Positions 26,509 through 33,856 of a stretch of 64,000 nt of DNA are shown here, one piece after another. Each line of letters begins with the position of its first letter. Position 1 is the stretch's first letter. Source of the stretch: Stanieria cyanosphaera PCC 7437 (GTDB lineage: Bacteria; Cyanobacteriota; Cyanobacteriia; Cyanobacteriales; Xenococcaceae); contig NC_019749.1 in NCBI RefSeq assembly GCF_000317575.1, positions 44,588-108,587 on the forward strand. Reading direction: 5' to 3'. Position numbers and translations under genes: made by a program. The notes beneath the pieces are model-generated. The model was not told the DNA's origin. It saw only the letters and a program-made list of their open reading frames with translations, and searched no databases.

Positions 26509-26879
26509 GAAAATATTATCGAGGCTGTGAAGGGAGCAACGCGAAAAAGTTGGTTTTTCTCAACAAGCTCACCTTTGGCAGCGGCAGAGCCGATAAACCC
26601 AAAGAGCATCCGCTTCTAACTAAAAATGAGTCTATGTAGCGGTTTTTTGAACCAGAACTAAGGAAAAGACTGCATAAATTAGAGTTAGATGCTAATTTTT
26701 GCGCTCGCGTCTATAGTTTCCTCTTAGAGCTATTGCCTACTGGCGATTCCTCTATGCCATCCCTCAATTAGACAACGGAACTCCTTAACAACTAAGCTGT
26801 TGAACCCAAAGTGACGGGGTTTACAAGCCCTTGAATTCGATTCAGGGGACGACACCTTACTTATCAAGAATATCCAACA
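26509..26879. other. Gene-free spacer
   Basis: I find no supported gene, tRNA or repeat here. The sequence is mixed in composition with short fragments in all frames. Confidence 0.4.
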
Positions 26880-26969
26880 GTGTGGGAACAAAAAAACTAT
26901 TTTAAACAAGCTGCGGTCGCAGCTAGCTTCATTACAGCCGTAGTTTTAATTTCATTTGCAGTTAGCTAA
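26880..26969 (+). CDS. Possible 29-aa single-span membrane peptide
   Basis: From a GTG at 26880 the frame reads W-E-Q-K-N-Y-F-K-Q, then an uninterrupted hydrophobic span (A-A-V-A-A-S-F-I-T-A-V-V-L-I-S-F-A-V-S) to a TAA. A clear rho-independent terminator follows about 50 bases later, so a transcript probably ends here. Small one-span proteins are common in cyanobacteria, but no match is known to me. It could also be the tail of a lost gene. Confidence 0.35.
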   Translation: MWEQKNYFKQAAVAASFITAVVLISFAVS

Positions 26970-27018
26970 TCAGCTTAATTTTTAATCTCTCGTCAACATT
27001 TATTGGATTTCTTCTAAT

Positions 27019-27048
27019 AAACCTTGGTATGTGCGCCGAGGTTTTTTT
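27019..27048 (+). terminator. Rho-independent terminator
   Basis: AAACCTTGG pairs with CCGAGGTTT (one G-T pair) across TATGTGCG and runs into TTTTTTT. Orientation is plus strand, following the possible small membrane peptide. Confidence 0.75.
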
Positions 27049-27061
27049 GTGTTCTCTCTAC

Positions 27062-27180
27062 TCAAGCACGCTCAGTTTCAAAATGTTCGATACCAATTTT
27101 AATCAGTTTTAAAATGGTCGGGGTAACTTCGGGTTTGTTACTGCGATGATGAATTTTGGCATTGAAATGATGAAGTGCGA
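27062..27180 (-). pseudogene. C-terminal fragment of an unknown gene
   Basis: The minus strand reads H-H-F-N-A-K-I-H-H-R-S-N-K-P-E-V-T-P-T-I-L-K-L-I-K-I-G-I to a TGA at 27064. It is coding-like but has no start, because hairpin repeats take over at its upstream edge (about 27166-27262). Parent family unknown. Confidence 0.3.
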
Positions 27181-27262
27181 TCTCGCGAAGCGAGGCACTG
27201 CGTGACTACGGAGTAGCAGCGATCGCGGTCAGCTTCGCTGGCGCATTCGCGATCGCTCATAA
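27166..27262. repeat. Cluster of GC hairpin repeats with HIP1 sites
   Basis: Adjacent palindromic pieces (TCTCGCGAAGCGAGGC, CTACGGAGTAG, GTCAGCTTCGCTGGC, and two copies of GCGATCGC) follow each other without coding potential. Similar strings occur at 58.62-58.70 kb and 60.19-60.22 kb. Confidence 0.6.
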
Positions 27263-27283
27263 GTTATAAGTCGATAACAAAGT

Positions 27284-27619
27284 TCAAACTGGGTTGTAGC
27301 TGTAGATTCTGAATCCAACAAATCCAACTAGCACAATAAAACCCAAGGTTCTGCGAAAATAATTAACGCCTTGAAATAATTCCATCCACGCCCAGGTAAA
27401 TAAAGAGCCAAAAGCTATTAAATCTAACCCCACATTTATCAAACCAGTTGTGAAAATTAGTTTGAGTAAACTAGCTACACCCCAGACAATAATAGGTGGG
27501 TTTGGTGGTTGAGCGATGACAATATTACCATTGCTGTCACGGAAGAATTTGAGGACACGGTTGGCGAGGTTGCCTCGCCAATGTGAGATGTCCGTATCGA
27601 ACAACGTCTCTTTTTCCAT
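27284..27619 (-). CDS. Small membrane protein
   Basis: The internal ATG at 27619 (M-E-K-E-T-L-F-D-T-D) is preferred over a TTG further upstream. Residues 45-70 and 75-105 contain hydrophobic spans (I-I-V-W-G-V-A-S-L-L-K-L-I-F-T-T-G-L, G-F-I-V-L-V-G-F-V-G-F). The N-terminus is soluble and charged. No family recognised. Upstream lies the edge of an IS5-type element. Confidence 0.5.
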   Translation of the reverse strand: MEKETLFDTDISHWRGNLANRVLKFFRDSNGNIVIAQPPNPPIIVWGVASLLKLIFTTGLINVGLDLIAFGSLFTWAWMELFQGVNYFRRTLGFIVLVGFVGFRIYSYNPV

Positions 27620-27729
27620 AGTCGAGAGTGAATTGTATTTATCATTTAGTTTCACAGTTATAAGAAAAATAAACACGCTCCTAAAGAGAGATTTTCTTGA
27701 CAGACAAAATAGATAATTAGTTAATAGAG

Positions 27730-28786
27730 TTGTCGGGAAATAAAAAACTCAAGTTAATGTCAGAGATTCTCAAGCTGGATTAACTTTAAGCTGCCATTAA
27801 ATACCAATTCCATAATCCTGCTGCGGTCAACATTAACCGGTCGTCAAAATCGAGGGTTCGATTGCGGTAAATTTGACTGACAGCATCATAACGTTTGACT
27901 CCTGCGAAGGCATTTTCACAAATGACACGAGAACTACTCAAAAGATGATTTTCTTTTGCTTGGTGCGCGTGCGATATGCCGTGAAACGACATATCGGTCG
28001 CATCCGCTTTTTGAGTTTCATTTAGTTCACCTCGTTTCGGCTTTTTATGAGGTACATGAATGTTGTCATACTGTTTTTGTAATCCCAGAAATCCTGAATC
28101 TACTTCAATCGGAATCTCTTCGGGAATACTTCCTGCAATATCATCTTCATCGTGAGCGCGTTTGTCATGTATTTTTCCTTCTCTAGCTTGAGTCAAAACT
28201 AAAACTCTTTTTTTTTCGTCTACTGCTGCTAGATGTTTTCGAGTGTGGCGTTTCTTCTTCCCCGAATAGTGAAGTTTTTGTTTTTCTGGATTTTTAGGTC
28301 TTTGAATTGGTCTTTCCGTTCCATCAATTATCACTTTTTTGACCTTGGGATATCTTTCAAGAAAAGCTTCAATACTATTCAACTTTCGTTCGGGTAAAGC
28401 CATTTTCTGACCTCTAGCTGCTTCTAATACTGGCTGTAATCTATGTACCCAATCATGAGCCACTGAGCGATGCATCCCAAAGATAAATCCTGCTAAATCG
28501 AATGTCGGATAACATTTGAAATAGAATAAGATGAAGAACAATTTGGCTGAACCTTTTTCTAGAAGAGCTTTCCTTCCACCCCCTACTGCTCTTTGTCTCG
28601 ATTGTTTGTTTTGTTTTGTTATTGTCTGTTGGTAAAACTCATTAAATGTTGACGAGCTTGGACTCAAATGCTTTTTGATTTAAGCCTGTCAATGCTCTTA
28701 ACAATCTGTCTTGTTTGATTACTTGCTCTATATTCAACATTTGTAACTTCTGTTTTCTGCCATTATCCCTTCTTATTTCCCGACAA
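27730..28786 (-). mobile_element. IS5-type insertion sequence with 14-bp terminal inverted repeats
   Basis: TTGTCGGGAAATAA at 27730-27743 is matched by its inverse at 28773-28786. The transposase gene between them is in two frames. The element sits directly beside the broken partition-gene copy at 28816, so its arrival may have helped break that locus. Confidence 0.85.
27786..28740 (-). CDS. IS5-family transposase in two frames
   Basis: The first 32 residues (M-L-N-I-E-Q-V-I-K-Q-D-R-L-L-R-A-L-T-G-L) are read from 28740 to a stop at 28642. The rest is read in the +1 frame from about 28667 to 27786, with DDE-type motifs V-I-I-D-G-T-E, V-D-S-G-F-L-G and E-N-A-F-A-G-V-K. The two parts join near A-F-E-S. 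A +1 shift or a single-base change is needed for full-length protein. Whether the shift is programmed or a mutation cannot be told here. Confidence 0.75.
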
Positions 28787-28815
28787 GTCTAATCTTTACC
28801 TTCGTTTATCTTTTC

Positions 28816-29155
28816 TCAACTCTTTTTCACCCATCCTTCTCCTTTCACTTCCCACTCCTGTAATCGTTCTAACAAACCAGCAGGTGGTTTTTTTCTCTTA
28901 ACTCGATACTCGCGCAGAACTAGATTACTCACGCCCAAAAGCTCTGCTAGTTGCCCATCTGTCAGTCCCGTTTCTTCCTTAGATTCTTCTGTTGAGGTTT
29001 CAGGAGTTGATTCGTCCTTAGCTTTATTCACCTCACTTTTAGCTTCAGATTCAATTAACTGTTCTAACTGAGATAGTAGAGATTCGAGTTTCTCTCTCTT
29101 CTTCGGGTTTTGCCAGAGTTGTTTTGAGGTTTTCAGTTTCTTATAGGTTGTATCG
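28816..29155 (-). pseudogene. Partition/ParB-like gene remnant, copy B
   Basis: This stretch is nearly the same as 16467-16810 in DNA and protein (T-G-L-T-D-G-Q-L-A-E-L-L-G-V-S-N-L-V-L-R-E-Y-R-V-K). The likeness stops abruptly near 29155 at G-T-T-G-T-A-T-C-G-A-C in the DNA. Only the Lys-rich helix and C-terminal HTH-like unit remain. An IS5-type element lies 30 bases away. Confidence 0.6.
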
Positions 29156-29244
29156 ACTCACTCTCAATGTTAGAGTATTACAAGTGTTTTTGATTGCTTG
29201 AGAGTCAATCATGATTAAAGTTGTCCAAACGTTTTGAACTAACG

Positions 29245-30414
29245 TTATTCGTGGGGAGTGTCAATCTTTAAAACAGTTTCTATCGCCGCTAATTTTTGTC
29301 GTAAAACTTCCTCCAGAGCTTTTAGTTGGGAAGCATCAGCAGAGGCTAAGACTTCGTCCGAAAGATGTTGGAGATTAACTTTCGCCCTAACAATAGTTTT
29401 CAGTTCTCTATGAGATTTCGCTTCACTCCCTGCATATTTCTCCAGCACCTCATTAACCAATTTCCGCGTTTCGGCAGCCGATAGCTTTTTCAGGGTGACT
29501 TGCTTCGTCTTTTCGACTCGAACGGATTTAGCCTTCCGCTCCGAGATTTTCAAATTCTTAGCCGACAGCTTATTCAACGCCAAAGCATGAACGCCTTTTA
29601 GTCCCAAATTCCGAATTGCCTCTTTAAGATCGGGTGCTAAAGAGAGCATCGTGAAAATATTAGCGTCAACCGAAGCTGGATTGAGTTGTAAATTTAGTAA
29701 TAGAGAAAGTAATAATTTTTCGTTCTCATCCAAATTTAGCTCGCTCAAACCCGACGATTGCTCTTGAGTATTTACCGTTAGCAGCTCGACAACCCGATTC
29801 ATTTGCTTGTATTTGTTCAACCGTCGAACCGCCGTTGCAACTGTACGCGGAATTTCTGAAGCATTCAATTCAGTCTGAAATGACAATTCCCTTACAATCG
29901 CTTCTGCTTTATCTAAAGGATTGAGATCTTCTCGATGCAGAGAAGTCAACAGGGCTTTTTTGTGTAAATCTTCTGGTTGCTCCATCAGCACCGCTTTAAT
30001 TGACTGCCAACCCAACTTCTTAGCACTGCGCCAGCGTCGCTCGCCATCAAAGATAATTAAATTTTCTCCACGGACGGACGGGGCGTCCTCCCGAATCAAA
30101 ATAATCGGTTCTAATTGTCCGTAAGTTGCCAGGGAATGTGCCATGGCTTCGATACTTTCCGCTAAAAATGTCTGCCTTGGCTGCTCTTTATTCGGTTGAA
30201 TTTCTTCTAGGGCAACATCTAAAACACCAGCTTTTGATGCCAATTGTTTTCTCAACTCGCTAAGTTGAGATTCTAATTCTTGAGAACCACTAGCGCGAAG
30301 CTTTTCAATTTCAGCTTTGAGGTATGATATTTCTTGCTCGGCTTCAGACAGTTGCTGAGACTGTTTGGCACCAGAAAAAAAGTTATTCAGATTAGGGGAT
30401 TTACGAGGACTCAT
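29245..30414 (-). CDS. parB: ParB-type partition protein
   Basis: Residues 20-60 form a coiled coil, unusual for the family and possibly a dimer or partner-contact region. The ParB N-terminal domain starts at I-Q-P-N-K-E-Q-P-R (72-80) and contains G-E-R-R-W-R at 124-129, the CTP-binding arginine motif. L-H-R-E-D-L-N-P-L-D-K-A-E-A-I is the central helix segment. The gene overlaps parA by 4 bases (ATGA), so the two are translated together. ParB binds a centromere-like site; a candidate palindrome is in front of parA. Confidence 0.85.
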   Translation of the reverse strand: MSPRKSPNLNNFFSGAKQSQQLSEAEQEISYLKAEIEKLRASGSQELESQLSELRKQLASKAGVLDVALEEIQPNKEQPRQTFLAESIEAMAHSLATYGQLEPIILIREDAPSVRGENLIIFDGERRWRSAKKLGWQSIKAVLMEQPEDLHKKALLTSLHREDLNPLDKAEAIVRELSFQTELNASEIPRTVATAVRRLNKYKQMNRVVELLTVNTQEQSSGLSELNLDENEKLLLSLLLNLQLNPASVDANIFTMLSLAPDLKEAIRNLGLKGVHALALNKLSAKNLKISERKAKSVRVEKTKQVTLKKLSAAETRKLVNEVLEKYAGSEAKSHRELKTIVRAKVNLQHLSDEVLASADASQLKALEEVLRQKLAAIETVLKIDTPHE

Positions 30415-31229
30415 GAAGCTTTTTTAGTTTTCTTCTGACTGGGTTTGCCTAAAATTTTCAAAATCTGGGAGACGAGAGGTTGAAAATCAGCTACTGCTGG
30501 ATGAGTTTTGCGATAGAGATGAAGGGGTAAACCCTGTCCGCTAGCATTGACAAATTCAGTACTGTCCCGAATTGGGGCAAAAATCTGAATATTCATCTCC
30601 TGCAATTGCTCTGGCAGAGCTTTTAAAATCTCCCTGTGTGCTGCCCTTCTGGGGTTGTACTGATTGGGAATAAAACCAATGATTTCTGGAATCGGTCTCA
30701 ATCGTAAATGCTGACAATTATAGTAATACCATTCAAGTAGTTTGGCAGCCCCTTGAATCGATTTTGGCTCTAATTGAACTGGAATGACGATATGAGTACA
30801 GGCAGCTAAAGCCATTAAGGGTAATGGACCTAAAGTAGCGGGACAATCAAAAATCAGCACCTCGTGAGGCAGGGGATAATCTTGAAGTCGGTCGCCGAGG
30901 ACGTAAGCACCACGCTTATGAACTACCAATTCATCTGCTGTAGCGACTAAAACCATACCTCCCTGACAGATATCTACTCTATCGGTATATTCACTCCAGC
31001 AAGGGGTGAGAGTCCAGTTGCCGTCAAAATTATCCTGAAGTACAGTAGCAATAGTGTGTTCGGGTTCTGGAGTATCGAGTCCGCAGAACAGAGTCAGAGA
31101 ACCTTGAGGGTCTAAATCCATCAGGCAAACCTTCAATTTTTGTTGACTCATCGACCAAGCTAAATGAGTAGACAGCGTGGTTTTTCCACTTCCCCCTGCA
31201 TTACTAATAACTGCTAAACGAATCGACAT
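30411..31229 (-). CDS. parA: ParA-type partition ATPase
   Basis: This 272-residue protein opens R-L-A-V-I-S-N-A-G-G-S-G-K-T-T (P-loop, residues 10-18). The signature Lys that usually precedes the two glycines in ParA (K-G-G) is replaced by Ala here, which matters because that Lys contacts the nucleotide across the dimer. M-D-L-D-P-Q-G-S is the Walker A-linked segment and L-I-F-D-C-P-A the Walker B. It is the first gene of the parAB operon. An 18-bp palindrome lies 31 bases upstream of the start codon. Confidence 0.85.
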   Translation of the reverse strand: MSIRLAVISNAGGSGKTTLSTHLAWSMSQQKLKVCLMDLDPQGSLTLFCGLDTPEPEHTIATVLQDNFDGNWTLTPCWSEYTDRVDICQGGMVLVATADELVVHKRGAYVLGDRLQDYPLPHEVLIFDCPATLGPLPLMALAACTHIVIPVQLEPKSIQGAAKLLEWYYYNCQHLRLRPIPEIIGFIPNQYNPRRAAHREILKALPEQLQEMNIQIFAPIRDSTEFVNASGQGLPLHLYRKTHPAVADFQPLVSQILKILGKPSQKKTKKAS

Positions 31230-31257
31230 TATTCCTGCATTGTAATCGAACTGAATT

Positions 31258-31283
31258 CATCATATATCGATATATGATGGCAC
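31258..31283. promoter_or_regulatory. 26-bp block with 18-bp palindrome in front of parA (copy 1)
   Basis: TCATATATCGATATATGA (31260-31277) is a perfect palindrome. Together with flanking bases CA and (T/C)GGCAC it forms a 26-bp block repeated with one change at 32171-32196. Location upstream of parA fits an operator or centromere site. No classical parS (TGTTTCACGTGAAACA) was seen. Confidence 0.7.
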
Positions 31284-31424
31284 AGAAAATTATTGAGGCA
31301 AGGCTTATTTCGATTAAAACATTATAAACAGCTTAACTATCAACGAAGTGAACGCAACATATTATCTCAGCTATACGTTAGCTCTTGATGTTACCCCATT
31401 GAATAATTGAAGTTTATTTATCTA

Positions 31425-31847
31425 CTACTTATACCAGTTTTCAAGCTCAAGGTCACGAAAATCAGAGTAATCTGAGAGATTACGGGTAATAAGAACGAAT
31501 TCGTTAACACTGGCAATCGCTGCTATTTGGCTATCAACAAAAGGTGGGGTTTTACCAAGGCTGACTAAACGAGTTCTTTCTTGAGCGTGCCAGGTTGCTG
31601 CTTCTTTGTTATAGGGTAAAATCGGAATATTAGGTTGTACCACCTCTTTGAGATAGGTTTCTATAGAACGACGTTTTTTTGACTCGGGAAGACGCTGACA
31701 ACCAAAAATAAGTTCGTGCCAAACAATAGTCGCTGTAGCAACCTCTCCATCGTGTAAGCGCAGCATCTCCATGACGGATGTGTTAGGTTTAGGTCGTAAG
31801 GGTTCAGATAAAACATTAGTATCGAGTAGATATCGCAAACTCACCAA
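31425..31847 (-). CDS. PIN-domain ribonuclease toxin (VapC-type)
   Basis: PIN catalytic acids are at Asp9 (L-L-D-T-N-V-L-S-E), Glu45 (W-H-E-L-I-F-G) and Asp105 (P-P-F-V-D-S-Q-I-A), with T-R-N at 121-123. This is a full-length 140-residue VapC-type toxin that would cut RNA. It overlaps the antitoxin gene by 7 bases and lies between parAB and an XRE regulator, a typical plasmid-addiction position. Confidence 0.9.
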   Translation of the reverse strand: MVSLRYLLDTNVLSEPLRPKPNTSVMEMLRLHDGEVATATIVWHELIFGCQRLPESKKRRSIETYLKEVVQPNIPILPYNKEAATWHAQERTRLVSLGKTPPFVDSQIAAIASVNEFVLITRNLSDYSDFRDLELENWYK

Positions 31848-32119
31848 ATTACCTCGCGTCCTGGGGTTGAGTCGCGTACTCCTTCAAACACATCTGAATC
31901 AATTTCTAGTTCCTCTAAATTAGTGTGTTGGCGAAATTTTTCTAAAGCTTGCCAAAAGCTCGATTGTCTAGATATTAATCGATGATATTCTTCAGTTGAG
32001 AGAATGATTGCTACTGATTTTCCTTCCTTGGTTATTTCTATAGAACTTCCTCGTTCGACTTGCTGAAGAACTTCGGGAAATTGTTCGCACAGTTGCTGAG
32101 TTGAATATTGATTTAACAT
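31841..32119 (-). CDS. Phd/YefM-family antitoxin
   Basis: The 92-residue product has the Phd/YefM pattern: S-T-Q-Q-L-C-E-Q-F-P-E-V-L-Q-Q-V then I-E-I-T-K-E-G-K-S-V-A-I-I-L-S-T-E-E-Y. Its C-terminal half would wrap the toxin. It precedes the PIN toxin in one operon. Such antitoxins repress their own promoter; the palindrome at 32171-32196 lies 54 bases upstream of its start. Confidence 0.85.
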   Translation of the reverse strand: MLNQYSTQQLCEQFPEVLQQVERGSSIEITKEGKSVAIILSTEEYHRLISRQSSFWQALEKFRQHTNLEELEIDSDVFEGVRDSTPGREVIW

Positions 32120-32170
32120 AGCTTAACTCTTTGTTCTCTTGAAAATTCAGCTACTCGCTCCTATTTTAAA

Positions 32171-32196
32171 CATCATATATCGATATATGACGGCAC
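32171..32196. promoter_or_regulatory. 26-bp block with 18-bp palindrome in front of the toxin-antitoxin operon (copy 2)
   Basis: It is identical to the block at 31258-31283 except for one base. The two copies are direct repeats 913 bp apart and bracket the toxin-antitoxin cassette. It could bind ParB, the XRE protein or the antitoxin, or mark an insertion event. Confidence 0.7.
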
Positions 32197-32214
32197 TCAA
32201 AAAGATGAAATAAA

Positions 32215-32433
32215 CTAATCGCTTTTAAACAAATCCTGGGGTTGACAATCGAGTGCTTCACACAGTTTAGTCAGACGCATAAAGGTTTCAATTCCACCTC
32301 TATTCCTCTCCCAATTCCGAATAGTGGAGGGATCGACTCCAATCAGATCTGCTAGCTGACGTTGAGTTAGCTTTTTTTGTTTGCGTAGCTCGGCAATGTT
32401 TGACACGTAGATTATTTCCATCTTGCGATTCAT
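32215..32433 (-). CDS. XRE-family HTH regulator, 72 aa
   Basis: A single helix-turn-helix fills the protein: K-K-L-T-Q-R-Q-L-A-D-L-I-G-V-D-P-S-T-I-R-N-W-E. This is the Cro/CI type with no extra domain. It sits upstream of the toxin-antitoxin operon on the same strand and is divergent from the gene at 32581. A 26-bp near-palindrome lies 9 bases before its start and is a likely autoregulatory operator. Confidence 0.85.
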   Translation of the reverse strand: MNRKMEIIYVSNIAELRKQKKLTQRQLADLIGVDPSTIRNWERNRGGIETFMRLTKLCEALDCQPQDLFKSD

Positions 32434-32441
32434 AGAATTAG

Positions 32442-32500
32442 TTTAGCATTAAATATTTAACGCTAAATTATTGACAGTGTGAAATTTTTCACGGTAAGAT
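32442..32500. promoter_or_regulatory. Divergent control region: near-palindromic operator and -35/-10 promoter
   Basis: TTTAGC (32442) to GCTAAA (32467) frames a 26-bp near-palindrome centred on TTAAATATTTAA. On the plus strand, TTGACA (32471-32476) and TAAGAT (32495-32500) are 18 bases apart, with the inverted repeat GTGAAA/TTTCAC between them. This fits a repressible promoter for the gene at 32581 and an operator for the XRE gene. Confidence 0.6.
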
Positions 32501-32580
32501 ACAGAGAGGGCAAAAAAGAAGTGAAACTTTTTTAAGTCTATTCTTTTTCAAGGGTTTCCATACTTACGGCGAGTTTTTTT

Positions 32581-33843
32581 ATGCCTAAAAACCGACCTAG
32601 TAACACTTCACTCGGACACCCAATCATTTTTGGCAAAACGCTACGAGCAGTTATTGGAGGCAAAAAAACTTGCATCAGAAAATTGTGGAGCGAGCGTCAC
32701 GCCCGACATTTTATCAAGCGATACGAACGAGGTTTACCAGTTGCTGCTTTCGATAAAGACAAGCGCAGGGGTGGTTCCTTAGTAGGGTGGTTGAGGTTAA
32801 CTGAAAAACCCTATCAAGAACTCCTTCTAGATTTACCCGAAGGCGATTTAGTTGCCGAAGGATATCCCAAATTAAATCAAGAAAAATTTATCGATAGATT
32901 TTTTAATGGCGACCCCTTTCAAGAGGTTTGGGTCATCAAGTTTGAATTTGAACCATTATCAGAGCCAAACCAGCAGGCAGAAAGTCAAGCAGAAAGCTCA
33001 TCTTTAACTACAGTAACTTCTCCCAAAGCAGAACGAGCAATTGTAGTTGAAGTTATCGAAGAACTTACAGATGAAGAACAACAAGAACGCCTCCATCTCG
33101 AAAGACAGGTAGAACGCTCGTTCTATGTTGCAGGTAAAGCACTCCAACAACTGCGAGACAGGAGATTGTACCGCAGTACTCACAGCACCTTTGAAGATTA
33201 TTGTCGCGAGCGGTTTGGTTACAGTCGCCGACACCCCTATCTTTTAATCGATGCTGCTATTGTCGTAGATAACCTATCCCAAAAATGTGATCCATTGGAT
33301 CACATTTTACCCACTAGCGAACGTCAAGTCAGACCATTGAGTAAACTAGATCGATATCAACAAGTTGAGGTCTGGCAGCAGGCAGTAGAAGAAGCAGGTG
33401 GAGTCGTACCGAGCAGTCGCATTGTCAGAGATCTAGTGCAGCGTATTAAAGAAAAAACCAAAGTGCCTAATCCCTATCGGGTAGGAGAAGTCTGTCAAAT
33501 CGTTGCCAAAGATAATCTCGAACTGCGAGGAAAAGGAGGATGCTGGTGTATAGTCAGTGCAGTTCACGACTTTAGCTGTACGGTCAACACTTGGGACTGC
33601 GAGTATCTTGTCAAGCTAGAACATTTAAAATCCCTCGACTACACTCTTGAAGAATGCCAACAAATGGAAGAAATAGGCGTGCGTATGAGTTTATTGCGAG
33701 AGACAGGTAAGCTAGATGAAGCAGCTATTTGGATTCTCAATGGTTTAGCCAAACTCAAACGAGCTTACCTAACTTCGATAGAAGAGAAACTATTGAGTTT
33801 GCTAGAAACAGAATATGGTGTTGTCGATAAAGAAGAAAAGTAA
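32581..33843 (+). CDS. Plasmid-type protein with ASCH-like N-terminus and DNA-binding-like middle
   Basis: Residues 10-120 (G-K-T-L-R-A-V-I-G-G-K-K-T, then G-W-L-R-L-T...W-V-I-K-F-E-F) resemble the small ASCH fold that handles RNA or modified nucleotides. A charged linker leads to R-S-F-Y-V-A-G-K-A-L-Q-Q-L-R-D-R-R-L-Y and Y-C-R-E-R-F-G-Y-S-R-R-H-P-Y, a pattern common in plasmid-borne DNA-binding proteins. A beta domain (residues 295-345) with several Cys follows. The gene is divergent from the XRE regulator. A perfect 27-bp palindrome lies within the coding region at 33282. Role in replication or partition is inference. Confidence 0.5.
   Translation: MPKNRPSNTSLGHPIIFGKTLRAVIGGKKTCIRKLWSERHARHFIKRYERGLPVAAFDKDKRRGGSLVGWLRLTEKPYQELLLDLPEGDLVAEGYPKLNQEKFIDRFFNGDPFQEVWVIKFEFEPLSEPNQQAESQAESSSLTTVTSPKAERAIVVEVIEELTDEEQQERLHLERQVERSFYVAGKALQQLRDRRLYRSTHSTFEDYCRERFGYSRRHPYLLIDAAIVVDNLSQKCDPLDHILPTSERQVRPLSKLDRYQQVEVWQQAVEEAGGVVPSSRIVRDLVQRIKEKTKVPNPYRVGEVCQIVAKDNLELRGKGGCWCIVSAVHDFSCTVNTWDCEYLVKLEHLKSLDYTLEECQQMEEIGVRMSLLRETGKLDEAAIWILNGLAKLKRAYLTSIEEKLLSLLETEYGVVDKEEK
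33282..33308. repeat. Perfect 13-bp inverted repeat with 1-bp spacer inside coding sequence
   Basis: AAAATGTGATCCA is followed by one T and then its exact inverse. It codes for C-D-P-L-D-H-I-L in the middle of the plasmid-type protein. Such length by chance is very unlikely. A protein-binding or cruciform site is possible. Confidence 0.75.
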
Positions 33844-33856
33844 ACTCCCCCATCCT

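Noticed and set aside
26780..26860. Possible tRNA-like or structured RNA segment
   Set aside because: TTCGATTC-like string is present but no cloverleaf can be folded around it.
31230..32214. Canonical ParB site (TGTTTCACGTGAAACA) near parAB
   Set aside because: Not found; only the AT-rich palindromes are present.
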